Translations under genes and position numbers: made by a program
NCBI GenBank assembly: GCA_022316685.1
Contig: JAKJHU010000066.1
Location: forward strand, 1,240,001 to 1,304,000
DNA length: 64,000 nt
Reading direction: 5' to 3'
From: Progne subis subis
Taxonomy: Eukaryota > Chordata > Aves > Passeriformes > Hirundinidae
Notes under the pieces: generated by a model
The model's input: only the letters and a program-made list of their open reading frames with translations
The model's database searches: none
Told to the model about the DNA's origin: nothing
Shown here: positions 12,906-25,600 of the stretch, one piece after another
Position numbering within the stretch: the stretch's first letter is position 1
Layout of the letters: each line of letters starts with the position of its first letter

Positions 12906-15788
12906 CAGTGCTGTATTAGCCTTGTACCACCCAGGACAGAATACACATTATTACCCTTGGGAAAATTAGGGTAGTGGGTCAGCTGGGGGAAATTAAATGT
13001 GTTAGACACTGATACTTTGATTCTGAGCTTACATGTCCCTCCTTCACATCCACCTCCAGGCATTCCCACCACCCACTAAATGAGCCCTGAAGCTCTGTAG
13101 GCACTGGAATAGCAGCTTCCCTGCGAGCTCTTTGCTTGATGATCCATTTACAGGATGTGTCAAGGACGGTCTCTGGAGGAGAGAATAAAGGTTCCTTACA
13201 CTCAGCTGGGATTCATCCTGCCTAAATTGGGAAATTTACAGCATGGATACCTACAGTTGAGGTAGTCCCTCCAAAATCCCTTCCCAGTTAACAGGAAATG
13301 CAAACTTACAGGTCCCCATCCAAAGGGAACTAAGACAAACTGGATGAGATAAACCTGGAATGAGGTAAAAAGATACCCTAGCCCAAATCCTTGTGTTATG
13401 AAATGCTACAGGTACTTGCCTTTAAAACAGTACGAAATAGTACTGGTGCCTGTCTTTAAAACAGAAAAAGTATCCTAAGCAAGTGAAATGAAAATAAAGT
13501 GAAGAATTAATTAACTAAATAGAGGTGATTAAAGTAAATAAAGGAAACAATTATCATATCAAAATAAAAGACAAGAAAGATGATTAAATGAGTCTTCAAA
13601 AGACCCATGAGAAACTCATGAAAGACATAATATGCCTTTACCTGGTTTTTAGTCTTTCATGATTTCATTTTAATTTTTATTCACTACCATCTGATAATTG
13701 CAAGAAACAGTTACTTTAACCATAGGCAATTTAAACCATTTTAATTTTTTTTTCCAGGGCCAAGAGACAAAAGAACCTATTTATTGCCTGAGGGGATTTT
13801 TTACTAAAATGAAAGCTAAATCTTTCATGTTTTTTTAAGCAAAGGCTTTTAAAAAATCATTTCTAACAATGCTGTGGGGAGACACTTCCATGGGTATGCA
13901 AAATTGAAATTATAAATTTACAATTATAAAAAAATTAATAGTTTGGGGGATTGTATTGTCTCTGTTCTTTCTGAATGAATACTCTTTCAAGCTTAAGAGA
14001 AAGTATTTAGCACATGGAGGAGAACGAGTGTCCTTAGACTCTCTTGCGGTCAAAGCTATTTAGTCATGAATGTATGGGAGAAAGATCATTGGAGTTTAAT
14101 TTGTTTGGAAATCCTCAAATATCAGATGTCCTGCTGGCTCCTCGCTTCCTGGCCTGTTTTTCTGCGCTGCCAATGCACTGAAGCTGGCCTGACCACTACC
14201 TCCTCTGTACTAGTGTGGTGCACTGATGGTTGCTAAATCTTGTCTATGTAAACTTAAGCTTCAAGAGGAATTTTAACTGAAACTACCATCTTTTGGGGCT
14301 CTCATGACACATGTTTACAAAGGACAGAACAAGAGCTTTTGGTCAGAGATTGATTCAGAGGAGATCTTCAGGGGAGATATATCTGGCTAGAAACATGGGT
14401 ATGATTTATGTGGCTGCCATGGTTCAAAGCATACTGGAAGTACACACTTATGCCCATCTCCATTCTGTGCAGTATTTCGCCTTTAACAACATCAAGAAAA
14501 GGATTAAATTTAAGCATCTACCTTTGCACTGCCCCAAATGTGGGCTGTTTTCTCAACTAAGAAATCCTGATTTAATGCATTATCTGGAGAGATGCAGAAA
14601 TTTCTTCCTGGGCTTAGTGCAGGCTTTGAAATCAGACAAAATAATTTACACTTATGAAACACAACAAACTAAAGTGCTCTATTAAAGGAAAACTAGACCA
14701 AAAAAAAATACCCTTAAGGCCTCCAAACATCCCCACACTGAAAGGCAGATTTAAATGTTTTCTGCCAACATATTTTTAGTGGAAACACTTTGAGCTACTA
14801 TGAAAAGCTTTATCAAACTAATTCATTTTCCACGGAGCAGAGAAGAATCATTGAAGATATTATTCATGTTTACAAAATACGTAATAGGGTGGAGAATGTG
14901 GAACCAGATAAGGAAGGTTAAGCTGAAGAACATTTTAACAAGGCTTGATTTTAGGTTGGTTGTGCAACATAAATAGGACAGTGGACCTACTGGAGATTTT
15001 TCAAGCTGTCTAATATTTGAAACACTTGTGTACAGGCACCATCTACAAGATTTTCAAAGGCAATTTGCATTCTGAAGACACTATTTGAAGGGCTAAATGT
15101 CCAGAATATTTTAAAAATAACACAAGTTCAATGTGCTAGCCAAAACCATCAACCTCTTTGGAAAAACCCTTGGTATCTGCTCTACAATACCACACTGGGC
15201 AATAGGAAAGAGCTCTAGTTACCCCAAAGATATATCTGCCCAGCCCAGCGGAAGCATCTGTCTACCACTGGTCTCTGCAGACCTGGACATCAGAAAAAAC
15301 AACTTCCAAGGTACTCAAGATCAGGATAAAAGGGAACAGCAAGTCAGAAAGGCTGGATAAGAAGACTCTGTTGGAGAGGGAAAGAGAGAAATGTGGGCTT
15401 TAAGGTTGAATCCAGGTTCTGTATGTACATGGCAAAACAAAGTGCATGACTGGAATATTCTGGTGCTACTGTGCACCAGCACAGCAAATATAAAGGGAGT
15501 TAATTTCTAGCCCCTCTGCAACACAGTGTAGTGCACTGAGTTGCCCCGGGAACTCTTGTCAGTATGGGCCAAGATATGTTGTGCGTGTCTTGGGAGGACA
15601 AGGCTGCTCAGACATTTACCAGCTAAACTGCAGAGATATCACAGAGCTTGCATGAAATGCAACATTTCTGCTTCTATAAATGGGTGGCATTTAGACAGAT
15701 GTAACATGGAAAACCTGACACTGGGAATAGCCTTTTGCAAAGTTCTAAGTCCCAGCTCCAGGACAGAGGGAAGAGATTGCTCAGGTTT

Positions 15789-15851
15789 AAAAAAAAAACA
15801 ACAACAAAAAACCCAAAAAACCCAAAAACAAAACAAAACAAAACAAAACAC
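15789..15851. repeat. A/C low-complexity tract ending in (AAAAC)n
   Basis: Begins A-rich with CAACAAC and CCC islands and ends in five to six AAAAC units. The Lys/Thr/Asn and Phe/Val frames over it are shadows. Confidence 0.93.
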
Positions 15852-16615
15852 ATCAGCAAGCCAAAATTATTTTCACCCAACCTGCTTCTCAGAGATGTTG
15901 CTAATGAATATTATTTTTGGGTCAAGATGAGGCTCATGCCAGAAACAGTTCTACTGTTTGTTTGGGACAGAGGTTAAATGTTTGTGCAGAATTTTGCTGT
16001 TTCTGGCATGTGCTGGCCAGCACTAACGCCCAGCACCACACTCAGTCCCTGTTCTATTGTGCAGTGAAGACTGTTTTCCTTACTGATGAGCTCAAACAGT
16101 CTGCCATGAATTACTTTTTCATGGGGGATAAATACACACTTAAACAAGACTAAACACAAATGTTCTTTAGTGCAGCTAAAATAATATGAATGTTTTTTAG
16201 AACAGCAATAAACACACTTCATGATGCAAATAATTACACCCTGCAGCCTTTATGTAACAATAAGTGGCCAGATTCTCTACTCAGCTACATCACTGTAGAC
16301 CCAGAGTAACTATACTGAATCAACATATCTCTCTGTGGATTCTGGAGATCCTGAAGTGGTACCTAAGTCTGAATTTGCCCCAGTTTCTCTCTAGGGTTTT
16401 GGAGACATCAGACATGCATGGCTGGAAATCCACTTGGTCCTCATGGAGGCATTTCCACCTCTTATCCTGTTCCTTTTGCCGCCATAAATCTGGTTTCTGC
16501 TTAGTGTAATGAAGTCAGAGTCTGGCTGTGTATTCCTTGTGCATCCGATATCACTTCTGTAACTGTGTACTCATGACCAGAAGAAATCTCAACTGAGATC
16601 CAGCAATAGAAGGGG

Positions 16616-16635
16616 AAAAAAAAAAAAAAAAAAAA
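16616..16635. repeat. A20 homopolymer
   Basis: Twenty adenines in unique intron sequence, about 420 bp past the exon F donor in transcript direction (a T-run in the pre-mRNA). Confidence 0.95.
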
Positions 16636-17071
16636 GACTTCACAAAAAGTCATGAAGGGTAAAGGCAATACGTGCAAGTGATGGGAATCAAAGTTCAGTC
16701 AAAAGAACCACTTCAGTTGATTTTCCCTCGGATGGGAAGAATTTGATCATGTTCTGAATTCTTTGTGAGAAGTTAATTTTATCTTAGGTTTCCGCATGCA
16801 ATTGTTATTTTCACACAGTTTTTAAAGACGGGTCTGTTAGGCTTTAATGGCCCCTGAAATGAATCTGGAAAGCTGAACACGTCCACTCTGGACCACTTGA
16901 AAAAGCAGTTATTTTCTTGAAAATAACAGCAACAAAAACGTATTCCGCTATTAAAGGTTCCTCGCAAGTTACACGAGCACGGAAGTTATGACACATGGAA
17001 TCAGCATTTTAGCTACCACCTTCCCCTGGTCTCCCATGTTTGTGTGTTGGAAGCAGGCACCCTGCTCTTAC

Positions 17072-17206
17072 CGGGACTTGTGAGGGCTCCCAGAGCACCA
17101 GTCGTTGTGGAGAGAGGGTTTGCATTGGTGGTGGTAGCTGAGGTCTGGGCGGCGGCTGCTGCGGCTGCTAAAGTTGCCAAATTCTGTAATTGTAAAGCGT
17201 TCATGC
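17072..17206 (-). CDS. CELF2: CELF2 exon F (135 nt): Ala-rich divergent linker
   Basis: The acceptor CTTCTCCACCTAG and the donor CCCG before GTAAGA bound the exon. It encodes MNALQLQNLATLAAAAAAAQ followed by TSATTTNANPLSTTTGALG and ALTSP, entering and leaving in phase 1. The seven alanines use mixed GCA/GCC codons, so this is not a pure triplet repeat. This stretch is diagnostic of CELF2. The exon is a multiple of three and could be skipped in frame, which would shorten the linker without touching either RRM. The next expected coding sequence (in CELF2, starting VAASTPN) was not found in the remaining 17 kb. The reading into GKSRVPASN beyond the donor is intron read-through. Confidence 0.96.
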
Positions 17207-19226
17207 CTAGGTGGAGAAGCAATAGGGTTAATTAAAACAGGTAATAATCAGCATAATCATCATCATAATCGTAATCACCAAAAAGTGCTGTTTTCAATGG
17301 TCATGGAGCTTGGGGTGTACCTTGCCAATAAGCTCAATTCTTTTCATCCCTAAGACATTTATAATCTCAAACCACCTCTTACAGTTCCTGAAGAGTATTT
17401 CTCATCTCTCTAGCTTGGAGTTGAGACAATGCACCAAAGACACAAGCCTATACTTCAGGAAAATTAAACCTAGTTTGTGCCTCTTCTAAGGGAAGTGTAG
17501 AATTAAAAGTCATTTAAACTCTGCGTGAAGCCCAGGCACAATATTATTTCCTAACACAATGGGGGATGTAAAGAAGATAACTAGCATTTAAAACACATTC
17601 AGGACAGGGTCATGTAATTGGGATGAATAAAATTTGTTTCCCATGTCTCCTCTGAATATAACTACTAAGGTTATGCTGTGCAACAGCCAATAATTGTGCT
17701 CAATTTCCTTTTGATGGTTCATTTCTAAAAACATGTATGAACTAAGTACATCAAATTCGTATCAGCCTGACCACAGACACAACACTGAGACAGGGATTTT
17801 CAGGCTGTAAGCTCTGGACTATGATGCTAAGTCTACTGAATCAATCTGTTGCTTCATTATTTCAAAATACATGGGGGAGATGCACCTTTATTTTACTAGG
17901 AACCTTAAAGAAATGGAGGCATTTAAATTTAATTTAGATGGCAAGCAAAAGACGACAAAAAATAAAGAGAACTTTTGTGAAATGAAAAAAAAAAGATGGT
18001 TAAGCAACAGCCAATGGCAGACATTTGCTTAAATCAGAGGGACAGGAGGAACTGGTACCTCCAGTGGAATTCAAAAGAAAACACCTTTTACCTTGGACTA
18101 GATAAAGTACTTGGGCACTGACTGTATGGTGAAATACTTTAGTAAGAGCTAAAATGCAGATATGAGATGGGTGGTAGCTTTAACCAGGCCGGATCCTTCT
18201 CAGGAGCAAGACCAGGTATCCCCAGGAGTGATGTTCAAGGCATTTACGCAAGGACTGAGTGACATGGTTTGGACGGCAGCGAGAGATCATCCTTTAGGTT
18301 TGGACAAATGAAGGAGCTCTTTGAGGGCTTGAGTTCTCAACAGAGTTGACAAAGTGCAAAATCCCAAAAGACTAAAAGAGTTTTATCGTGTTCCTGTAGT
18401 CCTGATAATACAAGTACACTCACAAAAGGGTAGGTAGGAAGAGCAATACCTTTTCTAGACCTAGTGATAAAGCTGGGAAGACTGCATGAGTACTGAGGAA
18501 CACTCAAAGAAGAATGCCTAGAAACTTGTCAGATTTTCTCTGAATGTTAGTTTGGTTACAAGAGATACTACTCCTCCCTGCACACTTTGTGTCTCAAACA
18601 GGGGAGCTAAACAACAACTTGGAAAAAATGAAAAAAAGAAAGTTTAAATACAATGCGTGCTATGTATGTTTGAGAAGAAAAAAATTACAATGAAGGAGAG
18701 GTACTTTCTAGGAATTGAGAACTCCTGCAATAAAGGAGGGTGACATTACTTTCAAACACAGGTATTACAGACTCAGGTTAGTACAATCAATAATCTCCAT
18801 AAAGAGGAATTTTTACTATCACAGTATTAGGGACTGTGAAATGAACCTTGATATAAGCATCTATTTGTGAATAAAGCCTCAAATTTAAATACAGCAGGTT
18901 CCAACAGGCAAGCCAGGCCTTGGGTGAGCACCTTATTTGAGGTTCTAATGTGGGTGTCTCAGTCAATGCACAAATTCAGTTCAGATGTTAGTGTTTTTAA
19001 AAATGTGACACAATTGAAATGGTGGGAGTTAAGATTTTAGTTGATCCAAGAAACACCAATTCATAGTCTGGAACAAGACACTTGGAGAAATTACATGACC
19101 AAGAAAGCTCTTTAAGGTTTTTTAGAGGCTAAAGACCATCTTAAAAGATAAGACTTTTTTCAAACATTACTAATCCAAACTATTTTGCAAGAAACCGTTC
19201 AGATAGAGATTCAGGCATGCAAACAA

Positions 19227-19249
19227 TTTTTTTTTTTTTTTTTTTTTTT
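19227..19249. repeat. T23 homopolymer
   Basis: Twenty-three thymines on the plus strand, A-run in the transcript; no adjoining element recognised. Confidence 0.95.
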
Positions 19250-22159
19250 ACTTGTCTGACCTACTGGCTTGCCTTGGGTGTAAGCATTTTTTTCCCCACT
19301 GAAGAATTATCTTGCTTTGATAGTAAGACTACAGACTATTTCAAACAAGATTTTAGGGACGGAAAAGACTTCAGCTGGGATCCCAATCTATGGGAACAAA
19401 GCAGTCAGTAACCCTCAAAATGAGAAGTGGAATTCATTTTCATCTTGGACTGATATTGGTCCTTAATTACAATCAACCTTCCTATTTCATAAGGAGAATA
19501 AGTAATTCAGCAAAGAATATCCAGCAAACATTGCTGATCTTCACTGAGGCCATATTTTTGTGCCTTTCTGCAACAAGGATTTGGGAAAGCAGTGGGTTGC
19601 TCTCTTCCAGAGGAATGGCTTTCTATCACCCACTGTTTAGCTATTCATCAAAAGGATCAGTCATAACCAGCTTATATTTCTTCTGTGTGAGGGTTTCTTT
19701 GGACTTTTAAATGGTATACATGGTAGGATTAAATAATTGTGATGAATACCGAATGGTTCTAAAGGACAGCCTAGGCCAGACAAGGTCAACAGGCAGCAGA
19801 GCAAACAATTGCTCTCTCTGCACTCATGAATCACCCTTGCATCTCTGTGGATGCAAAACAAGTACCAACACTGCCTCGTTTCACAAAAACTTTTTTTTTT
19901 TTTTAACAGTGGGACATTTTCTGTATAAGCACAGGAGGAACTAATCAATTTGCAAAAAATGAGTTTCATTGCCCAGAGAAGATGAACGAACAAGAGCTTG
20001 GTGGTGATGATGTTGTCTCCCCATCCAGTTTGTTTTACTGTAGCGGTCACTGTAAGACGCTGGACACAAACCAGCCTGCAGATGTTATAGGGTGTCAGCT
20101 TGTGTGTCTGCAGGAGAAAAAACTGCTGGCTGTTGTCACACAGGAGTAAGAGAAGGACAGCAAAGACCCCCACAGAACTGAGCACCCAAATGTGAGTGCC
20201 AGCAAGGGCTCATGGCACACACTGGCACCTAACATGCTCTAGAGCCCATTTTGTCAACAGTTTTACTACTTAATATGCATCCTCTTTAGGATCCTCTGTC
20301 TGCTCAAACATCTGAAAAATAAGTCCTGTCATCACTGTTTCACATTCCCCAGGCACTTTACCATCTCTGCTCCCTCTTCACTGGTTTCTCCCATCAACTT
20401 GTCAGGAGTGTCAACATCCCACTTGCTTGGACACACTCGGAGGAGGCAAACCAAATGTTCTGAAGACCCAGACCCCAAAAGTACTTTGCTTTCAAAAGGG
20501 GATTTTTGGTTCAATTGAATCTCAGCTAAGGTACAGTTCAGCAGTTCTGTGGGATGAATCTGCCCTCTCATTCTCTCCCCTTTCACACACAATCTTCACA
20601 CATTTCACGTCCTACAGTTTTTTAAAAACAGTCTCAAGTCCCACAACAGAGCTGGACAGCAAATGAGTAGATGGATTTTATTTGAAAGTGCTGCTCACTC
20701 AGCAAATGCACCTCTCTCTGAAGAAATGCAAATTGTTTAATGCTGAGGAACAGCCTCATAGGCAGAGCTGCACATGAAAAATGAATATCCTCCTGTAGAG
20801 GGAAAAAAACCCCTTCTGGGTAAGGAATAACTCTTGATCTTCATGATAGAGACAATGTTGGGAATTAAAGGGAAATGATTAAAAAACCCAGATTCACAAT
20901 ACAGTTTGATTCCATTTTTAATAACATGTATTTACCAATGTGCTATCTGCTTGGCAAATATTCAAGATCGCAAGGAAATTCAACTTTCATTTTGTTATTT
21001 GGCAGATTAAAAAAACAATTAAATTATGTACAAAACAGATGCACAATATGCCTTACTGGAAATTTAAGATTTTTTTAAAAAATATTTATAAGGATAGGGG
21101 CATGAAAATTTAATTTAATGTTCACCTTAGGTAATTTTGTGTCTTATTGTTCACAGCAATTACCATAAATCTACATATCAATAAGCGAGAACAGATGTCA
21201 GTTGTTACAAGTGCTTGCCAATCAGGCCTGTTAAAAAGTGACAGATGGATGGTGATAGAACATTCTCATAAGGCCTATTAGCACATTCACAGGAAATTTT
21301 TGTAGTGCTGCACAGTCACAGATGTAGTTCTGTGAAAACACGGGGAAATTTGAGAGCATGAGATTTACATTTTACAACTTCTTGTGCTGCCTCTGACACA
21401 AACTTTCATACAATGAAGTAATTTGCCTCGTTTGAGTCACTGCAGCTTTTCTCCTGTGATAACTGTAAATTTGGAATTATTGGGTATTTGTAGAGGCGGG
21501 AACAGAGTCACAAGCCGTTCCTGAAGACTTCTTAGGCCTCATCAGCTCTTGGGTTTCTAAAACCATAATAAAATCATATTAGAAAATAGCTGAGATTTGC
21601 TTACTGCACAAATTCCTAAAAAAGGAAGGCATCAGCTGCATTTAGTGGCACCGTATGCATAGAGAGTTTAAAGTCAGTGGTGATTATCAGAACCAAATCT
21701 GATCACTCATAAGCAGTTCCCACTGACTTAACTTTCTTTGCTTTGGAAATTTTACCCTTCTCAGTTATTAGGATTTATTCCACTTGAATTAAATCCTGGC
21801 TGCAGCTTAAAAAATGTGGATTAAGGTAAAATTGATCATTTCCAGGCTAAAACGCAACTATTTGCTAACACTGACATCAGCCATTTTGGATGTTGATGGT
21901 AAAATGTGTATAAAGGTGTGGAGGGCCAGGCTATTCCAGCAATATTCTAAGAATTAAAACAGATACGAGATCTAAGTGCCACCTCCATCAAACCACGTCT
22001 ATTCTGTGGCTACTTTTAGAAAAGCTGCTTATCTCAAAAATGCTAGAGGTACCCTGACCAGTTACTGTTTGATGGAGCAAAGCCTTTAAAACAACTTTTA
22101 AGTCCACAATTAATTCTACTTTGTATTTTAAGAGAATGTGCTTAAATCTGACTGCAGGT

Positions 22160-22245
22160 TCACAGAATCATAGAATGGTTTGAGTTGGAAGGGACCTTAA
22201 AGATCACCTAATTCCAACACCCCTCGTGTTTGTTGGCTTATGTAG
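22160..22245 (-). mobile_element. CR1 LINE terminal 3' end
   Basis: Plus-strand CAGAATCATAGAATGGTTTG and GAGTTGGAAGGGACCTTAAA are the reverse complement of the CR1 3' terminus. Only about 65-85 bp are recognisable before unrelated sequence. It may be a very short insertion, or the outer part of an element pair with the copy at 22440. Confidence 0.88.
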
Positions 22246-22439
22246 GATTTCAGCCCATTTTCAGGTTATACACGCTCTAAACACATCCTGGCAAGACGGG
22301 TGCTTTTGTCAATTGAAACTTCTTCAGTCCTAATGGGAAGGATTCATCTGACCTAACTTTGTCCAAAAAAAAGTTACTCAGGTTCTTGCTATAGTCAAAG
22401 AAGAGAGAGGGGGTAATGAAATCATCTGATCCCAAAATA

Positions 22440-22675
22440 GAATCATAGAACCAATGACTCATGGAACATTTGGGTTGGAAGGGACCATAAAGACCATCTA
22501 GTTCCAACCTCCCTGCTACGGGCAGGGCCACTTTCCATTACTCCAGGTTGCTCCAAGCCCTGTCTGACGTGGCCTTGAACACTTCCAGGGAGAGGGCATT
22601 CACAGCTCACCGGGCAACCTTTGCCAGGGCCTCCCCACCCTCACAGTGAAGAACTTCTTCCTAATACATGTAGTA
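22440..22675 (-). mobile_element. CR1 LINE 3' fragment
   Basis: AGAATCATAGAACCAATGAC, GGTTGGAAGGGACCATAAAG, the GGTTGCTCCAAGCCCTGTC block and AGTGAAGAACTTCTTCCTAA follow in order, as in the reverse complement of a CR1 3' end. The insertion has the same orientation as the fragment 200 bp away at 22160. An extra ACTCATGGAACATTTG interrupts the normal tail. Confidence 0.9.
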
Positions 22676-25600
22676 TTTTCTCAATATCCATAAAATAGAA
22701 TAAACCCGGTCTTGGTAGGATGAATTATTGCCTGGGAGTGACTCCCTCTTTGCTGACATTGCAGGGAGATTGGATACCTGCTTTCCAAACTACTGAGGTT
22801 CAGAGTTGGATGAATTTCATCCACAGAGGGGCCAAGGCAATAAAAAGCCCTCTCATCCTCCATTTCCTCTTATGGAAAGCCTACACAGACCTACAGATCT
22901 TGTGCCCAGACTTGGCCAAACTCGCACGTTGTGCACTTTCACCACCTGAATAAGCACATCTCCTAACTGCTAAGCATCGCTTTTTCCTCTCAAGGTGCCT
23001 CTCCTTCTCCTCTGAGAAGGAGCAATGTGTGGATTGTGAACAGCCTCACTTGCTGCAAACTCTGTCCCTCCAAAAATGCTAAACAGAGTTGTTTAATTTA
23101 TTAAAAGAAGGAAAAAAAAAAAAAAAGGCAAGCTAATTTTATGAGTTGAAATAACTAGGACTTTCAATGGAATTATTGTTACAAAAGCCGAATGTTTTTG
23201 GTCCCTGAGGTCAACATTTTCAAAACTGGTAGTTATCTTTAAGAAACAGCTATCTCCCTTGAGCTGGAAACAGTTTTTCAGTGACCTTTACTTTTAATAT
23301 GATATCCCTAAAGAGGTCATAGCAGGAAAAATCCTCCTTCTGTATGGCTTTTCTGGAATGAAGCCATCCAAGAGTCAGAGGATATAAAGGATCCTTTGGC
23401 CAATGCAAAAGTATAGAGCTTTTGTGCAGATGGTCCTGGCTTCCAACTGGTCCCTCCAGATCCACTGAGCCAATCCAACTATTAGAGGAAAATATTCAGA
23501 AAGCAAAACCTCACAGACCTTCTCTTACCCATCTGCGCCTACAGACCCTGCAACAGGAGGAAATCTGGCTTGGGTAATGGAAAAAGGGTGGAATGGATAG
23601 AGCAGGGCCCAGAAAGGGCCAGAAGTTCAACTCAAAATACAACCAAACTGTGAGAGAACTTGGACAAGACTGGAAAAAAATATACATTGAAAAACATAAA
23701 AAATCCCAGGTGCAGAGGGCTTAGGGATCTGAAAGAGAAAGTAAAACCCATGGTTTCGCCTCTTGTATAACTTCAGAAAGCAAAATACACTGTCTATTCA
23801 ATGAAATTAAGAGAGGCCCTTTGTGTCTTTTATGAGTACTGTCCTTTTTTCTATGTCTTGAATGGTCACGCATACAGAAATATTGCTATATGAACCAATA
23901 TTTGTTCCTGCCAAAACATTTCGCATTAATGGACTATAGAAAATCTTCCTAGACTGTATATCATTTAAATATTGAAAACATTGAAATATTTTCTACAATC
24001 ATCCTAGCAATAGTAAACTTCCCTTTAAACTGTCTGTATAGTAATGCCCAGGCTCTTAAACAGGCAGCTTGGCTTAAATAACTGCAGCTTTTAGGACCTG
24101 CTCCAGCACTAGCCAAGTTCAATTCAAACATTCAAGCAACATCAATCTCCTTTGAATTAAGCTTCCCATGCAATGTATGTACTTGAAGGAGGAATTTTTG
24201 TTTGCTTGAAAGGCTGCTAGTGTTTGATGTAGCTTACATTGTCTTTTAAAGTAAGACAATCAAATCATATAATGTAATTCATCTACATTATTAGCCTTCC
24301 CCAAAGACAAAGTGCAGGCTAGACACTGAGGCTTGAGAGGCACATGGGAGGAAACACTGCCTCTGAATTAGCATTAGCATTAGAAGATACCAGAGAAGGG
24401 GAGGAAAAGTGAGGAAGGGCTCACTATGAAATATACTCCTAAGGATGCATGTCCTTGCATGTTTTATACAGGACAAGGAAGCAGATTTGGGCAAGGTAGA
24501 ATTGGTGCCTGTAATCAAGACCAGGAGATTACTGTAATACCAAAGGCACCACTGTCAGCTCTCCCAACTTTATTAGCAGGCTCAACATATTACATTGTTT
24601 TCTTTGGCTTGACTCATGAAGTAGAATGATTTCATAAAAATCTCATTTTTCAACAGAAGTGAGATAAACCTAAACTGCAGAATTAGGCATGGAATCTTAA
24701 AGGTTGGAAAGCTAAATGGTAAGCTACCGCTTTTTGACCCTCAGATTTCAGGATCTCAAATTTTTGTTAAACCAGTTTCATGATTTGCTTGGACTTCACA
24801 CAATGTTGAATATATAGCAGGGTCAGTTGGCTGCTGCAGCAAGAACAGTGTTCACTTTTGGACCTAGTGCTGAGTGTTGGATGTCTATATGTGAGAGAGC
24901 TCTTGAGAAAAATCCCTCTTTTTCTTTGGACTGTATTCCCAGCTTACAAACAAACAAACAAGCAAACTCCAATACTCTTCAATCACGAACACCTAAATAT
25001 CCCATTCCCTTCACCAAAATCAAACAATCACTGCTTTTGCAACATAAGAACTACTTTGACCAGTCTGAGGCATGGCGTTAGGGAAAGGGAATTTAAGACT
25101 GCACACTCAAGAGAAGTCTTTGCTCTGCTAGCAAAGAAATTTGCTTTGATTTAAGAAATAAGACCACTGAGCATAGCAAATAACTCTTCACATGTGCAGT
25201 GAGGTGTGTGCTGTGCCCCTTCTGTTCTGTACAGAGACAACACAAGCTTTAGCAGTACAAATAAACACTTGGAGATCCAAAGGGCCCTAATTTTTGTACA
25301 AGGGGGTAGCTATATCGCAAGTCCTAATGTAGCAAACCGTGACTTCATCAAGATTTAAGCACAAAAGAGATGTTAGAGCCCTGACATGGAAGTAAGGGTG
25401 GAATTTCAATGGCTCATGTGGCTTTTGATCAAAGTTTTAGTGTCTGAATTACATGGTAAGCACACCCATCGACTTCAAGGATAAAAGTTGCACCCCTCAA
25501 ACGCAAAGTTCAAAGAACTTGAAAGCTGCAATGACAGATCTTCTTTTGCACCTCACTCAATTGTGTCTGGATTTTATTCCTCACTTTGAAATGTTATATT

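Larger units (their letters stand above)
1..17071 (-). other. CELF2: CELF2 intron downstream of exon F (partial, over 17 kb)
   Basis: Begins at the exon F donor GTAAGA and runs off the window. The next CELF2 linker exon and the RRM3 exons were not found. It holds CR1 fragments at about 1684-2007 and 3029-3490 (minus) and at 4640-5352 and 12812-12905 (plus), A/T runs (1627-1648, 2257-2283, 9039-9078, 16616-16635), A/C-rich tracts (7664-7790, 15789-15851) and an A15-GC-T16 palindrome (10158-10190). A 124-codon plus-strand frame at 14311-14685 has C2HC zinc-finger-like spacing but no other support. Confidence 0.75.
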
